From: Cymodocea nodosa
Lineage: Eukaryota > Streptophyta > Magnoliopsida > Alismatales > Cymodoceaceae
Reading direction: 5' to 3'
DNA length: 64,000 nucleotides
NCBI GenBank assembly: GCA_036874045.1
Contig: CM072337.1
Span: forward strand, 2,604,001-2,668,000
In this document: in pieces, positions 12,138 through 25,321 of the stretch
How the letters are laid out: every line of letters begins with the position of its first letter
Position numbering within the stretch: position 1 is the first letter of the stretch
Translations under genes and position numbers: made by a program
Notes under the pieces: generated by a model
Seen by the model: only the letters and a program-made list of their open reading frames with translations
What the model was told of the DNA's origin: nothing
The model's database searches: none

Positions 12138-13748
12138 TGTTGAGTATTTTTGTTTTGATGATATGTGCTGAATGAAAATAATTATATTTGCTCAATTACT
12201 ATTGCTTGAAAAGAAATTAAAATCATCAATTAATATAGAAAAAGCTTACTGATATAAATACTTGTCTGTATTGGATATGAAGTTAATAACTAGTCGTTCT
12301 GTTGCATTAATTTCTCATTTAGCTAAACATTAAGTTAACGTGTGTTTTTATTGAAAAGCATAATATGTTTTAATTTTATATCTCCTGTATCATGAACAGT
12401 GCACGTTTAGACAACTCGTTAAGTTAGAGTTTTGTTTGTATAGAGGTCACGTGAGAACTCGTTAAGTTAGAGGCTTAAAGGTTAAAATAGCTCACGTGAT
12501 AACTTGTTAAGTTAGAGAGTAAAAGAAGAGACGAACTCGTTAAGTTAGTGTTATACATGTAGTGAAATTATGAGTTACAAATGTTGTATTGTATCACGTG
12601 AGGTGCACATGTTTAACTCGTTAAGTTAACATAACTAAACACGTTGAGTTGCTATATTGAACACTAAGGCAACGCGTTAGGTTAGCGTTATAAACTTAAG
12701 TTGTTATTTTTGCACGTGGTAAAATTCTTATTATAAAAACATTTGTTTATTACTAGTTCGTTGAGTTATCATAACACAACGGAGATGGTTCGTTGAGTTA
12801 TCATAACACAACGTAGATGGTTCGTTGAGATAGCATAACACCATGGACATAGTTCGTTGAGTTAGCTACAATACTTGTCACGTGAAATGGCACATGAGGA
12901 ACTCGTTAAGTTAGAAACGTTAAGTTATATATATACTTGTGTTACTCGTTTAGTTAACATTAAAGTAATGACTTCTTATTACACTGATGAAAAACTTTTG
13001 GACGAGAAAGTTTATTTTGTAGGAAATTTTTCAGAGATCCAAGACTGATGATTAAAGAAAATTCGAAATATAAACGTGGGTTAGAACGTGTGTGTTTCGA
13101 TGAAGGAAAAACAAAAGACGTGGAGAAGTGGAAAACTGGTGGTGGTTAAACATGAAGGATATGCATGAAATGAAGATACAGTATAAAAGACAGAGAATTC
13201 TCGTTGATCAATTTATCCTTGCACACAAAACGAAAAATCTTTTTAAGGATCAAACCATTCCTACACACCAAAAGAAAAATCTTTTTCAGGGATCAAAAAC
13301 ATCTTCTCAAGGAAAATCTCTCAAGTGGAAGAAAGTTCAGTGAAGCATAAAAAGGTAAGATTTTCGTCACTGAAGATTTGAAGTATCAGAAGAAAGCAAA
13401 TTCGGTGAAGCATGAAAAGACAAGATATTCGTCACTAAAGAATTGCTGAAGAAGAAAAAGAAGAAGAAGAAAGATCTCAAACAGGGAGAAAAGTTTTAAA
13501 TTCCGTAAATTAGTTTTCTCTGTTTGTAGTTATGAAATTGTTTAGATGATACATGGTATCGAAATATAATTGTATCTACAATTTCTGAGGAGAACTGAAT
13601 TGTATATTGTAATTGAAACCTTGAATAAAAATGATTTTATGAAAGCAATGTTTTGACTTGTTTTTGAGTTTTAAAGTTTCAATTATATTTCAGAAAATAT
13701 TAAAAATACACAATTCACCCCCCTTTTGTGTAGCCATACGATCCTACA
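12138..13748 (+). repeat. copia 2 5' LTR (1,611 bp)
   Basis: Starts TGTTGAGTATTTTTG and ends ACGATCCTACA. It contains AACTCGTTAAGTTAG blocks next to CACGTGA, and a 32-bp tandem array at about 12757-12884, each unit TTCGTTGAGTTATCATAACA-like, in which CGTTGAGTTAT and ATAACACAACG can pair. The 3' third has GAAGAA-rich repeats (13440-13480) and the CACCCCCCTT block common to copia LTR ends. Confidence 0.93.
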
Positions 13749-13750
13749 AG

Positions 13751-13762
13751 TGGTATTAGAGC
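13751..13762 (+). other. copia 2 primer binding site (initiator tRNA-Met type)
   Basis: TGGTATTAGAGC begins two bases after the 5' LTR. The usual plant copia site is TGGTATCAGAGC, complementary to the 3' end of initiator tRNA-Met. There is one C-to-T difference. Confidence 0.85.
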
Positions 13763-13949
13763 TTTGTTAATAATCTTTGATATAAAATCGATACCAACTT
13801 ATTTAATATCATTGCTTATTCTACCTTCTTTGTTTTTAAACATAAATTAATATCTGAGCATACGTTTAACTCTATTGATTTAAGGCTCAAGTTGTTTTAA
13901 AGTTTTTAGACTGTTTAAAATCAAATAGGTTGAAAAATCTAAAGGTAAA

Positions 13950-16182
13950 ATGGCTATTGGAAATGGTAATTTTTCTTTATATGAAGGCCAAAATCTTAAT
14001 CGTCCTCCTTTATTTGATGGAATACATTTTGAATATTGGAAATATAGGATGACTGTTTTTCTTCAAAGTATAGATCATAAGTTGTGGTTCATGATTTCTA
14101 AACCATATACTCCGTTAACTACTCCTTATAATACTTGGACAATTACTGAAAAAGAAAATGAAACTTTGAATGCTAAGGGCTTAAATATTTTATTTTGTGC
14201 ATTGAGTTATGAACAGTTCAGTAAAGTATCGTCATATAAATTTGCTTATGAGGTGTGGCATGCATTAGAAGTTTCACATGAATGTACTTCTCAAGTTAAA
14301 GAGACAAAAATAAACATGTTGATTCATAAGTATGAACTCTTTAAGATGCATGAACATGAAAATATTTCTGAGATGTTTTCCAGATTTCTTGATATCATAA
14401 ACTCTTTAAAATGTTTAGGAAAAAATTTTGAATAGAAGGATTTGGTGAGGAAAATTCTTAGATCCCTAAGTTCTAAATGGTCTCAGAAAGTAACATCAAT
14501 TGAGGAATCACGAGATTTAAATGTTTATTCTATGAATGAACTTATAGGAAATTTAACAGCTTATGAAGTTCAATTAAATGAATCACTGAGTTACAACAAA
14601 CTAAAAATGAAGAAAGAAATAGCCTTCGAAATTAATTCAGATTTTGATATATCTACTGATTCTGACGAGGATTTGATTTTGCTGACTAGGAAATTCGAGA
14701 AAGCATGGAAAGCTAGGAAACAACAAAGGAACAAAAATGATAAACCCTCAACGTTAAAATCATTGAATGACAAGAATTCTTCATCCAGAAAGTATGTATG
14801 TTACAACTGTAAGAAACCTGGACATCTTTCTCTAGATTGTCCTATCAGGAAAAATGAAAAGCAAAGTAGGACAAATCAGAAGAAGACGGCTCAGAAAACT
14901 CAGAAAAAGTTTTACAAGAAAAAGGCTTTGAAGGTCACTTGGGATGACACGTCTGAAGAGTCTGAATCTGAGGAATCAGCATCAAAATCTTCACATTCAG
15001 AAGGAGAACAAGAGTTAGAAGACGTTGCTCATGTGTGCTTCATGGCAGATGAGTCTGAGGTAATATCTGATCCTGAAAGTCATTCAGATTTCAACTTTGA
15101 TGAATTATTATGTGCTTATCATGCATTATTACAAAAACTTAAAGTATGTAAACTGGAAAATAAGAATATTAGAAAATCTTCATCTATTATGGAAGAAGAA
15201 AATTGTTTCATGTCTACTACTTAGAAAAGTTTAAATGTGATAATGAAAATCATGCTAGAGATTTGCAAAAATTTAGATTTAATGAATGTATCTTGCATGA
15301 ACAAATACAGAATATAAATGCTGAAAAATTAAAGATAGAATCTGAAAATGAAATGTTGAGAAACAATATAAATGAATTTGAATTAGAGATAGATAAATTA
15401 AAACTAAGAGAGCAAGATTTAAATTCTACCGTTGATAAATGGAATTTAAGTCAAACTAAGTTAGACATACTAACTAGTACCCCTGCGGTGTCTTATAAAT
15501 TTGGCTTAGGATTTGATTATCCTGAATATCCTGAATCTCAAGCCAATAAAGGATTTATTAGTTGTAGTTCAATTAAATCTAAGACTAAAATTCCTTTTAT
15601 TATGAAACAAGGTAATAAATATGTAGAAGTAGATACTTCAAGGGATGAATCATGCAGTAATAATATAAATCAATGTGATTTGTCAAATTGTACTTCTAAC
15701 ATGACTATAAATGTTTCTAAAAATCTTGTTTCTTGTTCTGAAAATTTAGTTTCTAATGTTTCTAAAATTTCAGATAATTATAGTAAACTGAAAATTCAGA
15801 AACCTGAGCATGTAATTCAATACACTAGTAATAGACCAATTACTCATTCTGCATGTGATAAAACAAAAAATTCTTGTGCAGAAAAGGATTTTTATGTATG
15901 GAAAGTGTTAATACAAGTACAAAATCTTGGTATGAACTTACAGAAATATATAAGCATGACCAAAATAAATTAACATCTGATAAAAATATGTTTGGTCTTG
16001 ATTATACTATATCTAAAAACAAAAAGAATGATTGCAAAAGCAATAATGCTATATGTGAGTATGAAGCTAATGAAAAATCAATAGTACTTACAACTAATAA
16101 GAATATGAATGAAAATGTTAAACTATTTTTAAACAAAAAGAAGAAATATACGTTTAATGAACTTGGTCCTCAACAACATTAG
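13950..16182 (+). pseudogene. copia 2 gag with coiled-coil extension
   Basis: The ATG at 13950 opens a copia gag: FDGIHFEYWKYRM, then the UBN2-type block ending MFSRFLDIINSLKCLGKNFE. A TAG at 14433 interrupts it. The same frame continues at 14442-15224 with KILRSLSSKW, and the CCHC zinc knuckle CYNCKKPGHLSLDC (first Cys codon at 14799), which binds element RNA during packaging, followed by an acidic Ser/Glu tract. A frameshift near 15210 leads to a long heptad-like region (15203-15973) with the FGLGFDYP segment typical of Sirevirus gag C-termini. A second shift near 15880 leads to 16182. Without these lesions it would be fused to pol. Confidence 0.88.
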
Positions 16183-19100
16183 GTACCAAGAAAAAGTTTT
16201 TCTTAATTTGTGTTGCAGGAGGAAACAACATCAAAATGAATCTTAGATAGTGGAGCGTCAAGTCACATGACTGGACAAAAAAGTCTATTACAAAATTTTA
16301 CAAATACCATGAAAAGAAGTGTAACATTTGGAAACAAAAGCAAAGATAAAATCATAGGTATGGGCAATGTTCAAATAACTCCTACTTGTGTTATTTCGAA
16401 TGTACTATATGTAGAAAACCTAGGATTTAATTTGCTGAGTGTCATAAAACTAATTGAAAATAGATATTATGTAGTGTTTGAAGATAATGTATGCAAAATA
16501 ATTGATAAAAATACAGATGAAATTAAGGTAATTGCTAAAAAAAAATGTTCTGTATGTATTTTATCTTTACCTTCTGGTGTAGTTGATTTAAATTCATGTT
16601 TGCTAGCTGAAACTAGTGATGCATATCTATGGCATAGAAGGATTGGGCATATAAATATGAGACTGTTACATAAACTATCTAGAAAACATTTAGTGAGAGG
16701 TTTACCAAAGATTAAATACTCAAAGAACTTTATGTGTGATGCATGTGAGTTAGGTAAACTTCACAAAAACTCTTTTAAATCCAAAACTGATATTTCAAGC
16801 AAGAGAGTCTTAGAACTTATACATATGGATCTATTTGGACCAACAAGAATCATGAGTCTTGGTGGTAAATGGTATGTATTTGTTTTAGTAGATGACTTCT
16901 CTAGATACACTTGGGTATATTTTCTAGCATCTAAGACAGAAGTTTTTGAAAAATTTAAAATGTTTTGCAATTTTGTTCAAAATGAGCAAAGTGTCTCTAT
17001 TCAAAAACTTAGGAATGATCATGGAATTGAATTTAATAATGATCAAATGGATAACTATTGTAATGAGCATGACATTGATCACAAATTTTCTTTTCCAAGA
17101 GCGCCGTGTCAAAATGGTGTTGTTGAGAGAAAGAATAGATCACTTCAAGAAATGGCCAGAACTATGTTGAATGAACATAAGTTACCTCAAAATCTTTGGG
17201 CTGAAGTAGTAAATACAGCTTGTTATGTTATTAACAGAAGTCATTTAAAACCTCATGTTAATAAAACTCCTTTTGAAATTATGTTTAATAGGGTTCCAAA
17301 AATTTCCTATATGAAACCATTTGGCTGCAAGTGTTTTATTCTTAATACTAAGGATAAAAGGGATAAATTTCAAGCTAAATCAGATGAAGGAATTTTTGTA
17401 GGTTACTCTACTAGAAGTAAAGCCTATAAAGTATATAACAAGACTTCTAGGACTATTGAAGAAACCCTCCATGTAAGCTTCAATGAAAATTCTCTTAGAG
17501 AATCTCAATCTAAAGCTGATAATGATGACTTGATCAATTTTCCAAATGAGTTAGAGATCAATAGAGAGATTGATGATTTATTTGAGAAAATCAAAAATAT
17601 GAACTTAAATGATCAAACTAATGAAGAAAGTGATGGACTTTCAGATGTTGATGAGAATATTGAGGAAAATCAAAGAAATTGGCGTTATTCTTCATCACAT
17701 CCCATTACTCAAGTCATTGGTAATATTAATGAGGGAGTTAAAACTAGAGCTTCAGTAAATTTAAATAGTATGTGTATGTTTATTTCTATGGTGGAACCAA
17801 GGAATATACAAGAAGCATTATCTGATGAAAATTGGATAGTGGCAATGCAAGAAGAATTAAATCAATTCATTAGAAATGATGTATGGGAATTAGTCTCTCC
17901 ACCAGAAAATCAGTCCATAGTAGGTACAAAGTGGATCTTTAGAAACAAAACTAACGAAACTGGTCAAATTATAAGGAATAAAGCTAGATTAGTTGCACAA
18001 GGGTATACACAGAAAGAATGATTAGATTATGATGAAACATTTACTCCTGTGGCTAGGTTAGAAAGTATTAGAATATTATTGGCCTATGCTTGTTATATGG
18101 ATTTTAAATTATATCAAATGGATGTAAAGAGTGCATTTCTAAATGGTTTAATTAATGAAGAAGTCTATGTAAAACAACCACCTGGATTTGAAGATATTAA
18201 AAATCTTGACTTTGTGTATAAATTGAAGAAAGCCTTATATGGTTTTGAAGTAAGCACCTAGATCATGGTATGAAAGATTGTCTACTTTTTTAATAGAAAA
18301 ATGCTATATCATGGGAAAAGTGGATCATACTCTATTTATTAAGAAAGATGGTAAAGATTAGATTGTTGTTCAAATATACGTGGATGATATAATCTTTGGA
18401 GCAACCTTTGATACGTTGATAGAAATATTCTCTGAGGAGATGACTAATCAGTTTGAAATGAGTATGATAGGTGAACTTTCATATTTTCTAGGACTTCAAA
18501 TTAAGCAAATGGATAAAGGTATATTTTTAAATCAGGAAAAATATGTAGATGAAATGCTTAAGAAATTTAATTTTAATGATACAAGGATTCGAGGAACTCC
18601 TATGAGTACTACTTTAAAGTTAGATATTGATGACATAGGAAAATCTATAGATCAAAGAAAATACAGAAGTATGATTGGTTCTTTACTTTATTTGACTGCT
18701 AGTAGACTTGATATTATGTTTGTTGTGTGTGTTTGTGTTAGATTTCAATCTAATCCTAAAGAATCACACTTAATTGCTGTTAAAAGAATATTTAGATATA
18801 TATAAGGAACTAAAAATTTCAGACTGTATTATTCTAAGGATAGTTCAATAGATCTTATAAGATATACTGATGCTGATTATGCAGGATCTAAATCTGATAG
18901 AAAGAGTACCAATGACACATGTCAATTATTGGGAAATAATTTGGTATCATGGTTTAGTAAAAAGCAAAACTGTGTAGCACTTTCTACTACAGAAGTTGAA
19001 TATGTTGCTGCTGCACTGTGTTGCTGTTGCACTGTGTTGCACTCAGATTCTGTGGATAAGGCAAACTTTAGAAGATTTTGGATTATCTTATGATACAACT

Positions 19101-19343
19101 GAGATTTATTGTGATAGTAGTTCTGCAATAAATCTTTCCAAAAATCCTGTATTACATTCAAGAGCAAAGCATATAGAGGTTAGACATCATTTTCTAAGAG
19201 ATAACGTAATTAAAGGAAAAGTTAAATTAGAATTTGTGTCTAGTAAAAATCAATTAGCTGATATATTTACAAAACCTCTAGACGAAAATACATTCTGCAA
19301 CATTAGATTAAATTTAGGTATTTGTAGGCTATGTGATGTGTAA
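16183..19343 (+). pseudogene. copia 2 pol: protease, integrase, RT, RNase H
   Basis: Protease has ILDSGASSHMTG (16240-16275), with TGA at 16237 replacing the preceding Trp. Integrase lies in the 584-codon ORF at 16267-18021: HHCC (HRRIGH, CDACELGK), D in HMDLFGP, D in RNDHGIEF, E in GVVERKNR, so all DDE residues are present. A TGA at 18019 breaks the start of RT (LVAQGYTQKE). RT continues at 18049-18261. One extra T near 18243 shifts frame, and YVDD follows at 18380-18391. TAA at 18803 ends that ORF. A 16-bp tandem duplication near 19020 shifts frame again before the RNase H end (18996-19343), which finishes with IFTKPLDENTF. The order protease, integrase, RT, RNase H is Ty1/copia. The enzymes would copy and integrate the element but are inactive here. 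Confidence 0.93.
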
Positions 19344-20930
19344 AATGCTTAAACTCCACATAAAAAGATAAATATTATTAATGATGTTGTTCACCTCATA
19401 GATATTATATACTTATTATAAATATCTAAAGTAATATGTAAACTACTGCTTAAGATACTATGTATTTATTGTAAAATCATAGTAGTATCTTATTGATTTT
19501 AAGTAGTTTATCAATTTTAATGGTTTTTACGATTTTAAGTGGAAGTGTAAATGAAAAACATTAAATACTTCTGACATTCTGAAATTTTGATTAAATGTTT
19601 TCTTTGAATCAAGGAAAATGCATATGATCATGCATAAATTTGACTTAATTAATTAAACTTGTAGAATAAGTTATATGTAACTCATCTTAAACTGTTAATC
19701 AAAAGTATAAGCTTATTGAAACTGATTCATATTCTCAGTACAATCATAGAAGTAAAAATTGTATGAGATTTACGTTTTATTGCATCTGTATTAATGGAAT
19801 ACGTATATACTGTGCTTAAAATGAAAAGTGCTTACAAAGTGAAAATGTTTGAGATTTTATTGATCAGTTTGATCACGAGCCTTTTGCACTTGAGCAGATA
19901 GGTATGTAAGGATTGTTGTCTTGAACAAGGATTCTTTAAATCTGGCAACCTAAGGTCCTGATTAGATATGGGATTGTTGACTGAAAGCTTATTACACGGG
20001 TATATTAGAAAGCTCTTGTATGATTCAAGCTTTTCAAACTAACTTTTAAAGAAAATTATCAATATTTACTGTTTTGAAAAGAAAAAGTTATTTCATTAAT
20101 TACAGATATCTTTGAATTGCATATAGTTTATACCAATATGACTACTGATTTATTGAATCAACATTAGTACTTTTGAAAACGTTTATTTGAGATACATTCT
20201 TTTATTCTCCTTGAATTAATCGAATTGAGTTCAAAGTTGTGTTTTGATTCATATACAGTAGGAATTGATTCTGGAAATCATTTTTGATGATGTCAGGATA
20301 ACGGAAGTCTTTGAAAATAAAATGTAAAAGTATAGTTATACTTAACATCTATTGTCACTACAAGTATATTTTGTATTTTGATTGAATATATTTGAAGTAT
20401 ATTTGTAGGGGGAGCATTAACAATGTCAAAAATAGATTAATATAATTTAAAATACAAATCTTAGTTAATCTGAATTAATGTCCTCTTAAAATCTTGATGA
20501 AATAATTTAAAAAGACAAATAAACTATTCTAGATTCAAAAGACAAAATGTTCAAATAGTTTACAATGTTCTCAAGATAATGTTAAGTTTAGCATGTGTGT
20601 TGTTTTTGAAAGGTTTTAGTTGGAAGCATCCGAAACTTGTTTAAGTGTACTAACTAGACGTTATATTAGATAAAGTAACGTGTAAAACTGCCTCTAGACA
20701 GCGTTTTACTCGTTAGGTTAGTTAACTCAACGAGTTATATTTGAATATTTTGGGTACATTGATTGAATAAACTTTATTCAATATTTATTTAATTTCTAAA
20801 CCCAACTTATCTTCACGTTGAGTTATACGCCTAAAAACCTTATTTAAACACTTATAACACGGGGACTTAGGTTATTTGTAAACTTTGTCAGTAAAATCTT
20901 TCCCGCTTGTTGCTGTTACAACCTACGACG
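19344..20930 (+). other. copia 2 spacer between pol and accessory ORF
   Basis: Aligns with 6141-7720 of copia 1 and has no supportable ORF. It contains the internal polypurine-like GTAGGGGGAGCATTA at about 20406-20420 and, near 20700, paired CGTTAGGTTAGTTAACTCAACG-like motifs. Conservation between copies reflects common origin; function is not shown. Confidence 0.6.
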
Positions 20931-23206
20931 ATGGTCTCTAAGTTCTACAAAGGTCGTGGCAAAGGAAAAGGCAAAAGTAGAAGAGACGCAAAAGGAAAAG
21001 AAATAGAGAATGATGAAGTTCCATGTACTTGGTTCAAAAATATATTTCGAGTGGACAAAATGTTAGAAGAACTTTATAGAGATTACTTCTTTTCTCAGGA
21101 TATATTAGATGAAGTTAGACAAGAACTTCAACATACTGATGCAAGTATTACATACATGGGTATTCAAAGTAAATATGATAGAGAATACAGAATGAAATGT
21201 GCTGAGATTGCATTTTTGAAATAGTATGCAAAATATTTGGAAAAAGGTGTAGGTTCATCAAATAGAACTCCTCAAACTCCTATAAACGATACAAGACTAC
21301 ATGCATTTGAGGAAGAGCATGAATCAGCTATCCCTACTCCTTTATATTCAAAACATGTAGAATCAGATATTAATGTAGACAAAACAAAAGTTAATAGTCT
21401 TCGAAAGGCCGTTGCAATAGAAAGTGCCTTAGAAGAATTAAAGTAGAAAACTTTTATGGAGCAATTTGAAAAGAAAACAGCAATACTTGAAAAGGAGAAA
21501 CAAAAATGTTATAGAAGAAGGAAAGTCAGAAAAATTATGTCTAAGGAAATAAAGTCTATTGAAAAAGGAAAATCAGATGAAAATTTATTTTCAAAGGATA
21601 ATGTATGTCTAGACATTGTACCTTATTGTGCATCTGATAAACTCATCAGTTCCAAACACACTGAAACTGATGAAGATAATGAGACTTTATTTTCCCTTGC
21701 TAGAAAGCTTGAGAAGAAATCCAAGTCAAATATAAGCTCAAGTTTTTCTATTAATACAAGTCCTGATGATGCAGAAATTGACAAATCAGAGCATCAGACA
21801 CCTGACATTGAACAAGTTATTGCAGATATAATTGACAATGTTGAGGTAGTAACTAGTTCAAAGGCTGAATTGTCTAGAGTAGTAGATATTGAAAATGTTA
21901 AGACTCTAGAAGAGCTAAAAGTTAACCAGCCTTCTACGGAATCTATAGAAGTAGAGTCTGAGAATTCACAACATGAATCAATGGAAATATCTGTTGAACA
22001 AAATGAAAAATTACAGTAGATACACCAGCTGTAGAATTTGTAGAAAAATTGTACTCTGAACATTCTATAGAGACTGAACAGATGAATGTTGAGCATATTG
22101 ACAATGTTCCTAACACTGTTGAAGTTGAAGAATCAAGCTTACCTGAGCAGCTTCAAGATAATATTTTGGAAGAGGAACAACATGACATTCATTTTGAAGA
22201 AGAGGTTCCTGAAGATGAATTAAACTCTGAATCACGGCTTCAGGTATCACCTTCTTTGTGTACAATGTTAAACATTCAAGGTAATACAATTCATTTTAGA
22301 TCTGAAGAAGCATTGTAGAAATACAATAATCTGATTACATGTCAGATTCTGCATGCTCGTCCAATAAAATTCAGAAATTTGATGGACATAAGAGATCTGT
22401 TTGAGTTTCAAGGCCTCATTAAATTCTTGCCAGTAGGAACGAAATGGAAGCAATACACAGAGCTTATTGCAGCTTTTTATAGCAATCTGGTCAAGAATGG
22501 AAATTTTCTAAAAACTCAAATAAATGAACAGGAGTTTATATTGTCTCCTGAATTAATTTTTGAAGTTTTAGGATTAAAGAATGAAGGTGTTGTTGTTACC
22601 AACAGATTTGACATAATAAGACAACTGGAATGGAACATTCAGTCTTTATCAAAAATTCCAGATGTATATTCTGAAATGAGATTAATGGAAAATCTAAATG
22701 CAGAGGCAAGGTTTATTGCAAATATATTGCATGCAAGTCATAATATATTTCAGAGAGTTGGACACAATATGGAAGTCAGCAGAAGTTGTTTATATGCAAC
22801 TTATAGCTTGCTGAATAGAATTCAAATCAATTGATTTGATGTTTTCACTTCTCAACTACAGCATATGAGTTCAAAGTTATTTTATGGTGATGTTGTATGT
22901 AAACTCATTGCAAGCCAATTGAATTTATCCGACTAGCCCTTTAAAACTAAAGGCATGAGAGCATTTAGTGTCAAAGATTTGCAAAAATTTCAGGCCATGC
23001 ATAAACCTCAATGACAACAACAACAACAACCTGATACAGACCATATACAACAACAACAACAACAAAGTTATTCAGTTCAAGCAGAACAGCAAACCCAAGT
23101 ACCTCCTGACTTAGATGCAGTGCTTAACAACATCAGAAATGATATTAGGCATCTAGGAGATAAAATATGTAATGCTATAAGTGATATACTTAGGAGGGGT
23201 CGCTAA
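20931..23206 (+). pseudogene. copia 2 accessory ORF, about 758 codons before decay
   Basis: The ATG at 20931 opens MVSKFYKGRGKGKG, a basic Gly/Lys-rich start. The frame has TAG at 21222, 21444 and 22316, each where copia 1 has CAG; one 1-bp deletion near 22017 shifts frame relative to copia 1. Later parts are acidic (21456-22019), then the shared domain with HFRSEEAL, IRDLFEFQGLIKFLPVG, FYSNLVKN, SPELIFEVLGL and FQRVGHNMEVSRS, then a CAA-encoded Gln tract near 23020-23070, and a conserved end reading LNNIRNDIRHLGDKICNAI. The stop is TAA at 23204. It retains about 70 codons lost from copia 1. It lies 1.6 kb downstream of pol in the same strand. No membrane segment is seen; function unknown. 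Confidence 0.78.
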
Positions 23207-23706
23207 CTGTTTTTGTTTGTTTCTGAATACAAAATGTAATGTTTGTATTACTTGTTTGATTCATTGAACAATACATTTTTCTGTAAATGTCTTCAATTAT
23301 TATTCTTGTTTACAGAAAGAGTTGTTGTAATTATATCTCTTATATATGTATATATATTCTTTGTAATTATCTTTTTGATTAATGACAAAAAGGGAGAGAA
23401 ATATTATAAAAAGATGAATATGATCTTAATTGCATATATATATTATAAAAGGAGATGCTATTTAAATGGTTATTATAATCTGACAGATGATAATTAGAAA
23501 ACTGATACTTATATAATTATTGACATTTGAGAGTTTTAGTTCTGAGAGGTAAAATTTACACAAACAATAGAAATAAGCTTAAGTGAACTTAAGTCAACAA
23601 ACTTGTTTGTTGAATTAAAAGTTAACCCAACGAAGGTGCTTTGTTGAGTTATACATATTTCATAATTGATTTAATATGGTTTTGTCATCATAAAAAAGGG
23701 GGAGAT
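23207..23706 (+). other. copia 2 3' untranslated region and polypurine tract
   Basis: Holds polypurine-like ACAAAAAGGGAGAGAAA at about 23384-23400 and the tract that abuts the LTR, AAAAAAGGGGGAGAT at 23692-23706. It is similar to 9859-10335 but lacks one of the internal tracts. Confidence 0.75.
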
Positions 23707-25316
23707 TGTTAAGTATTTTTGTTTTGATGATGTATGCTGAATGAAAATAATCATATTTGCTCAATTACTATTGCTTGTGAAAAGAAATTAAAATCATCAA
23801 TTAATATAGAAAAAGCTTACTGATATAAATACTTGTCTGTATTGGATCTAAAGTTAATAACTAGTCGTTTCGTTGCATTAATTTCTCATTTAGCTAAACG
23901 TTAAGTTAACGTGTGTTTTTATTGAAAAGAATGATATGTTTTAATCTTATATCTCCAGTATCATGAACAGTGCACGTTTAGACAACTCGTTAAGTTGGAG
24001 TTTTGTTTGTATAGAGGTCACGTGAGAACTCGTTAAGTTAGAGGCTTAAAGGTTAAAATAGGTCACGTGATAACTCGTTAAGTTAGTGAGTAAAAGAAGA
24101 GACGAACTCGTTAAATTAGTGTTATACACGTGGTGAAATTATAAGTTACGAATGTTGTATTGTATCACGTGAGGTGCACATATTTAACTCGTTAAGTTAA
24201 CATAACTAAACACGTTGAGTTGCTATATTGAACACTAAGGCAACGCGTTTGGTTAGCGTTATAAACTTAAGTTGTTATTTTTGCACGTGGTAAAATTCTT
24301 ATTATAAAAACATTTGTTTATTACTGGTTCGTTGAGTTATCATAACACAACGGAGATGGTTCGTTGAGTTATCATAGCACAACGGAGATGGTTCGTTGAG
24401 ATATCTTAACACCACGAACATAGTTCGTTGAGTTAGCTACAGTACTTGTCATGTGAAATGGCACATGAGGAACTCGTTAAGTTAGAAACGTTAAGTTATA
24501 TATATACTTGTGTTACTCGTTTAGTTAACATTAAAGTAACGACTTCTTATTACATTGATAAAAAACTTTTGGACGAGAAAGTTTATTTTGCAGGAAATTT
24601 TTCAGAGATTCAGGACTGATGATTAAAGAAAATTCGAAATATAAACGTGGGTTAAAACGTGTGTGTTTCGATGAAGGAAAAAGAAAAGACGTGGAGAAGT
24701 GGAAAACTGGTGGTGGTTAAACGTGAAGGATATGCATGAAATGAAGATACAGTATAAAAGGCATAGAATTCTCGTTGATCAATTTATCATTGCACACAAA
24801 ACGAAAAATCTTTTCAAGGATCAAACCATCCCTGCACACCAAAAGAAAAATCTTTTTCAGGGATCAAAAATATCTTCTCGAGGAAAATCTCTCAAGTGGA
24901 AGAAAGTTCAGTGAAGCATAAAAAGGTAAGATTTTCGTCACTGAAGATTTGAAGTATCAAAAGAAAGCAAATTCGGAGAAGCATGAAAAGATAAGATATT
25001 CGTCACTAAAGAATTGCTGAAGAAGAAAAAGAAGAAGAAAGATCTCAAACAGGGAGAAAAGTTTTAAATTCCGTAAATTAGTTTTCTCTGTTTGTAGTTA
25101 TGAAATTGTTTAGATGATACATGGTATCGAAATATAATTGCATCTACAATTTCTGAGGAGAACTGAATTGTATATTGTAATTGAAACCTTGAATAAAAAT
25201 GATTTTATGAAAACAATGTCTCGACTTGTTTTTAAGTTTTAAAGTTTCAATTATATTTCAGAAAATATTAAAAATACACAATTCACCCCCCTCTTGTGTA
25301 GCCATACGATCCTACA
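23707..25316 (+). repeat. copia 2 3' LTR (1,610 bp)
   Basis: Begins TGTTAAGTATTTTTG, ends ACGATCCTACA, and matches 12138-13748 along its length with scattered substitutions. It includes the same 32-bp CGTTGAGTTAT array at about 24325-24440. It is followed by GGTGA (25317-25321). Confidence 0.93.
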
Positions 25317-25321
25317 GGTGA

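Larger units (their letters stand above)
12138..25316 (+). mobile_element. copia 2: complete Sirevirus-like Ty1/copia element, 13,179 bp, TSD GGTGA
   Basis: All structural parts are present: 5' LTR 12138-13748, primer site 13751, gag and pol 13950-19343, spacer, accessory ORF 20931-23206, polypurine region, and 3' LTR 23707-25316. It is flanked by the 5-bp duplication GGTGA (12133-12137 and 25317-25321). Sirevirus traits are the CCHC gag with a coiled-coil C-terminal extension, a large ORF after pol, several polypurine-like tracts and long LTRs. The two LTRs differ at a few percent of sites by eye, so insertion is not very recent. Every ORF has frameshifts or stops, so it is non-autonomous now. 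Confidence 0.95.

Noticed and set aside
13128-13343. 71-codon ORF repeated in three LTR copies (also 24699 and 26376)
   Set aside because: Lies in the LTR; conservation follows from LTR identity, it contains internal repeats, and no protein family is recognisable.
16761-17112. Minus-strand ORFs over copia 2 integrase
   Set aside because: Antisense shadows of the integrase frame.
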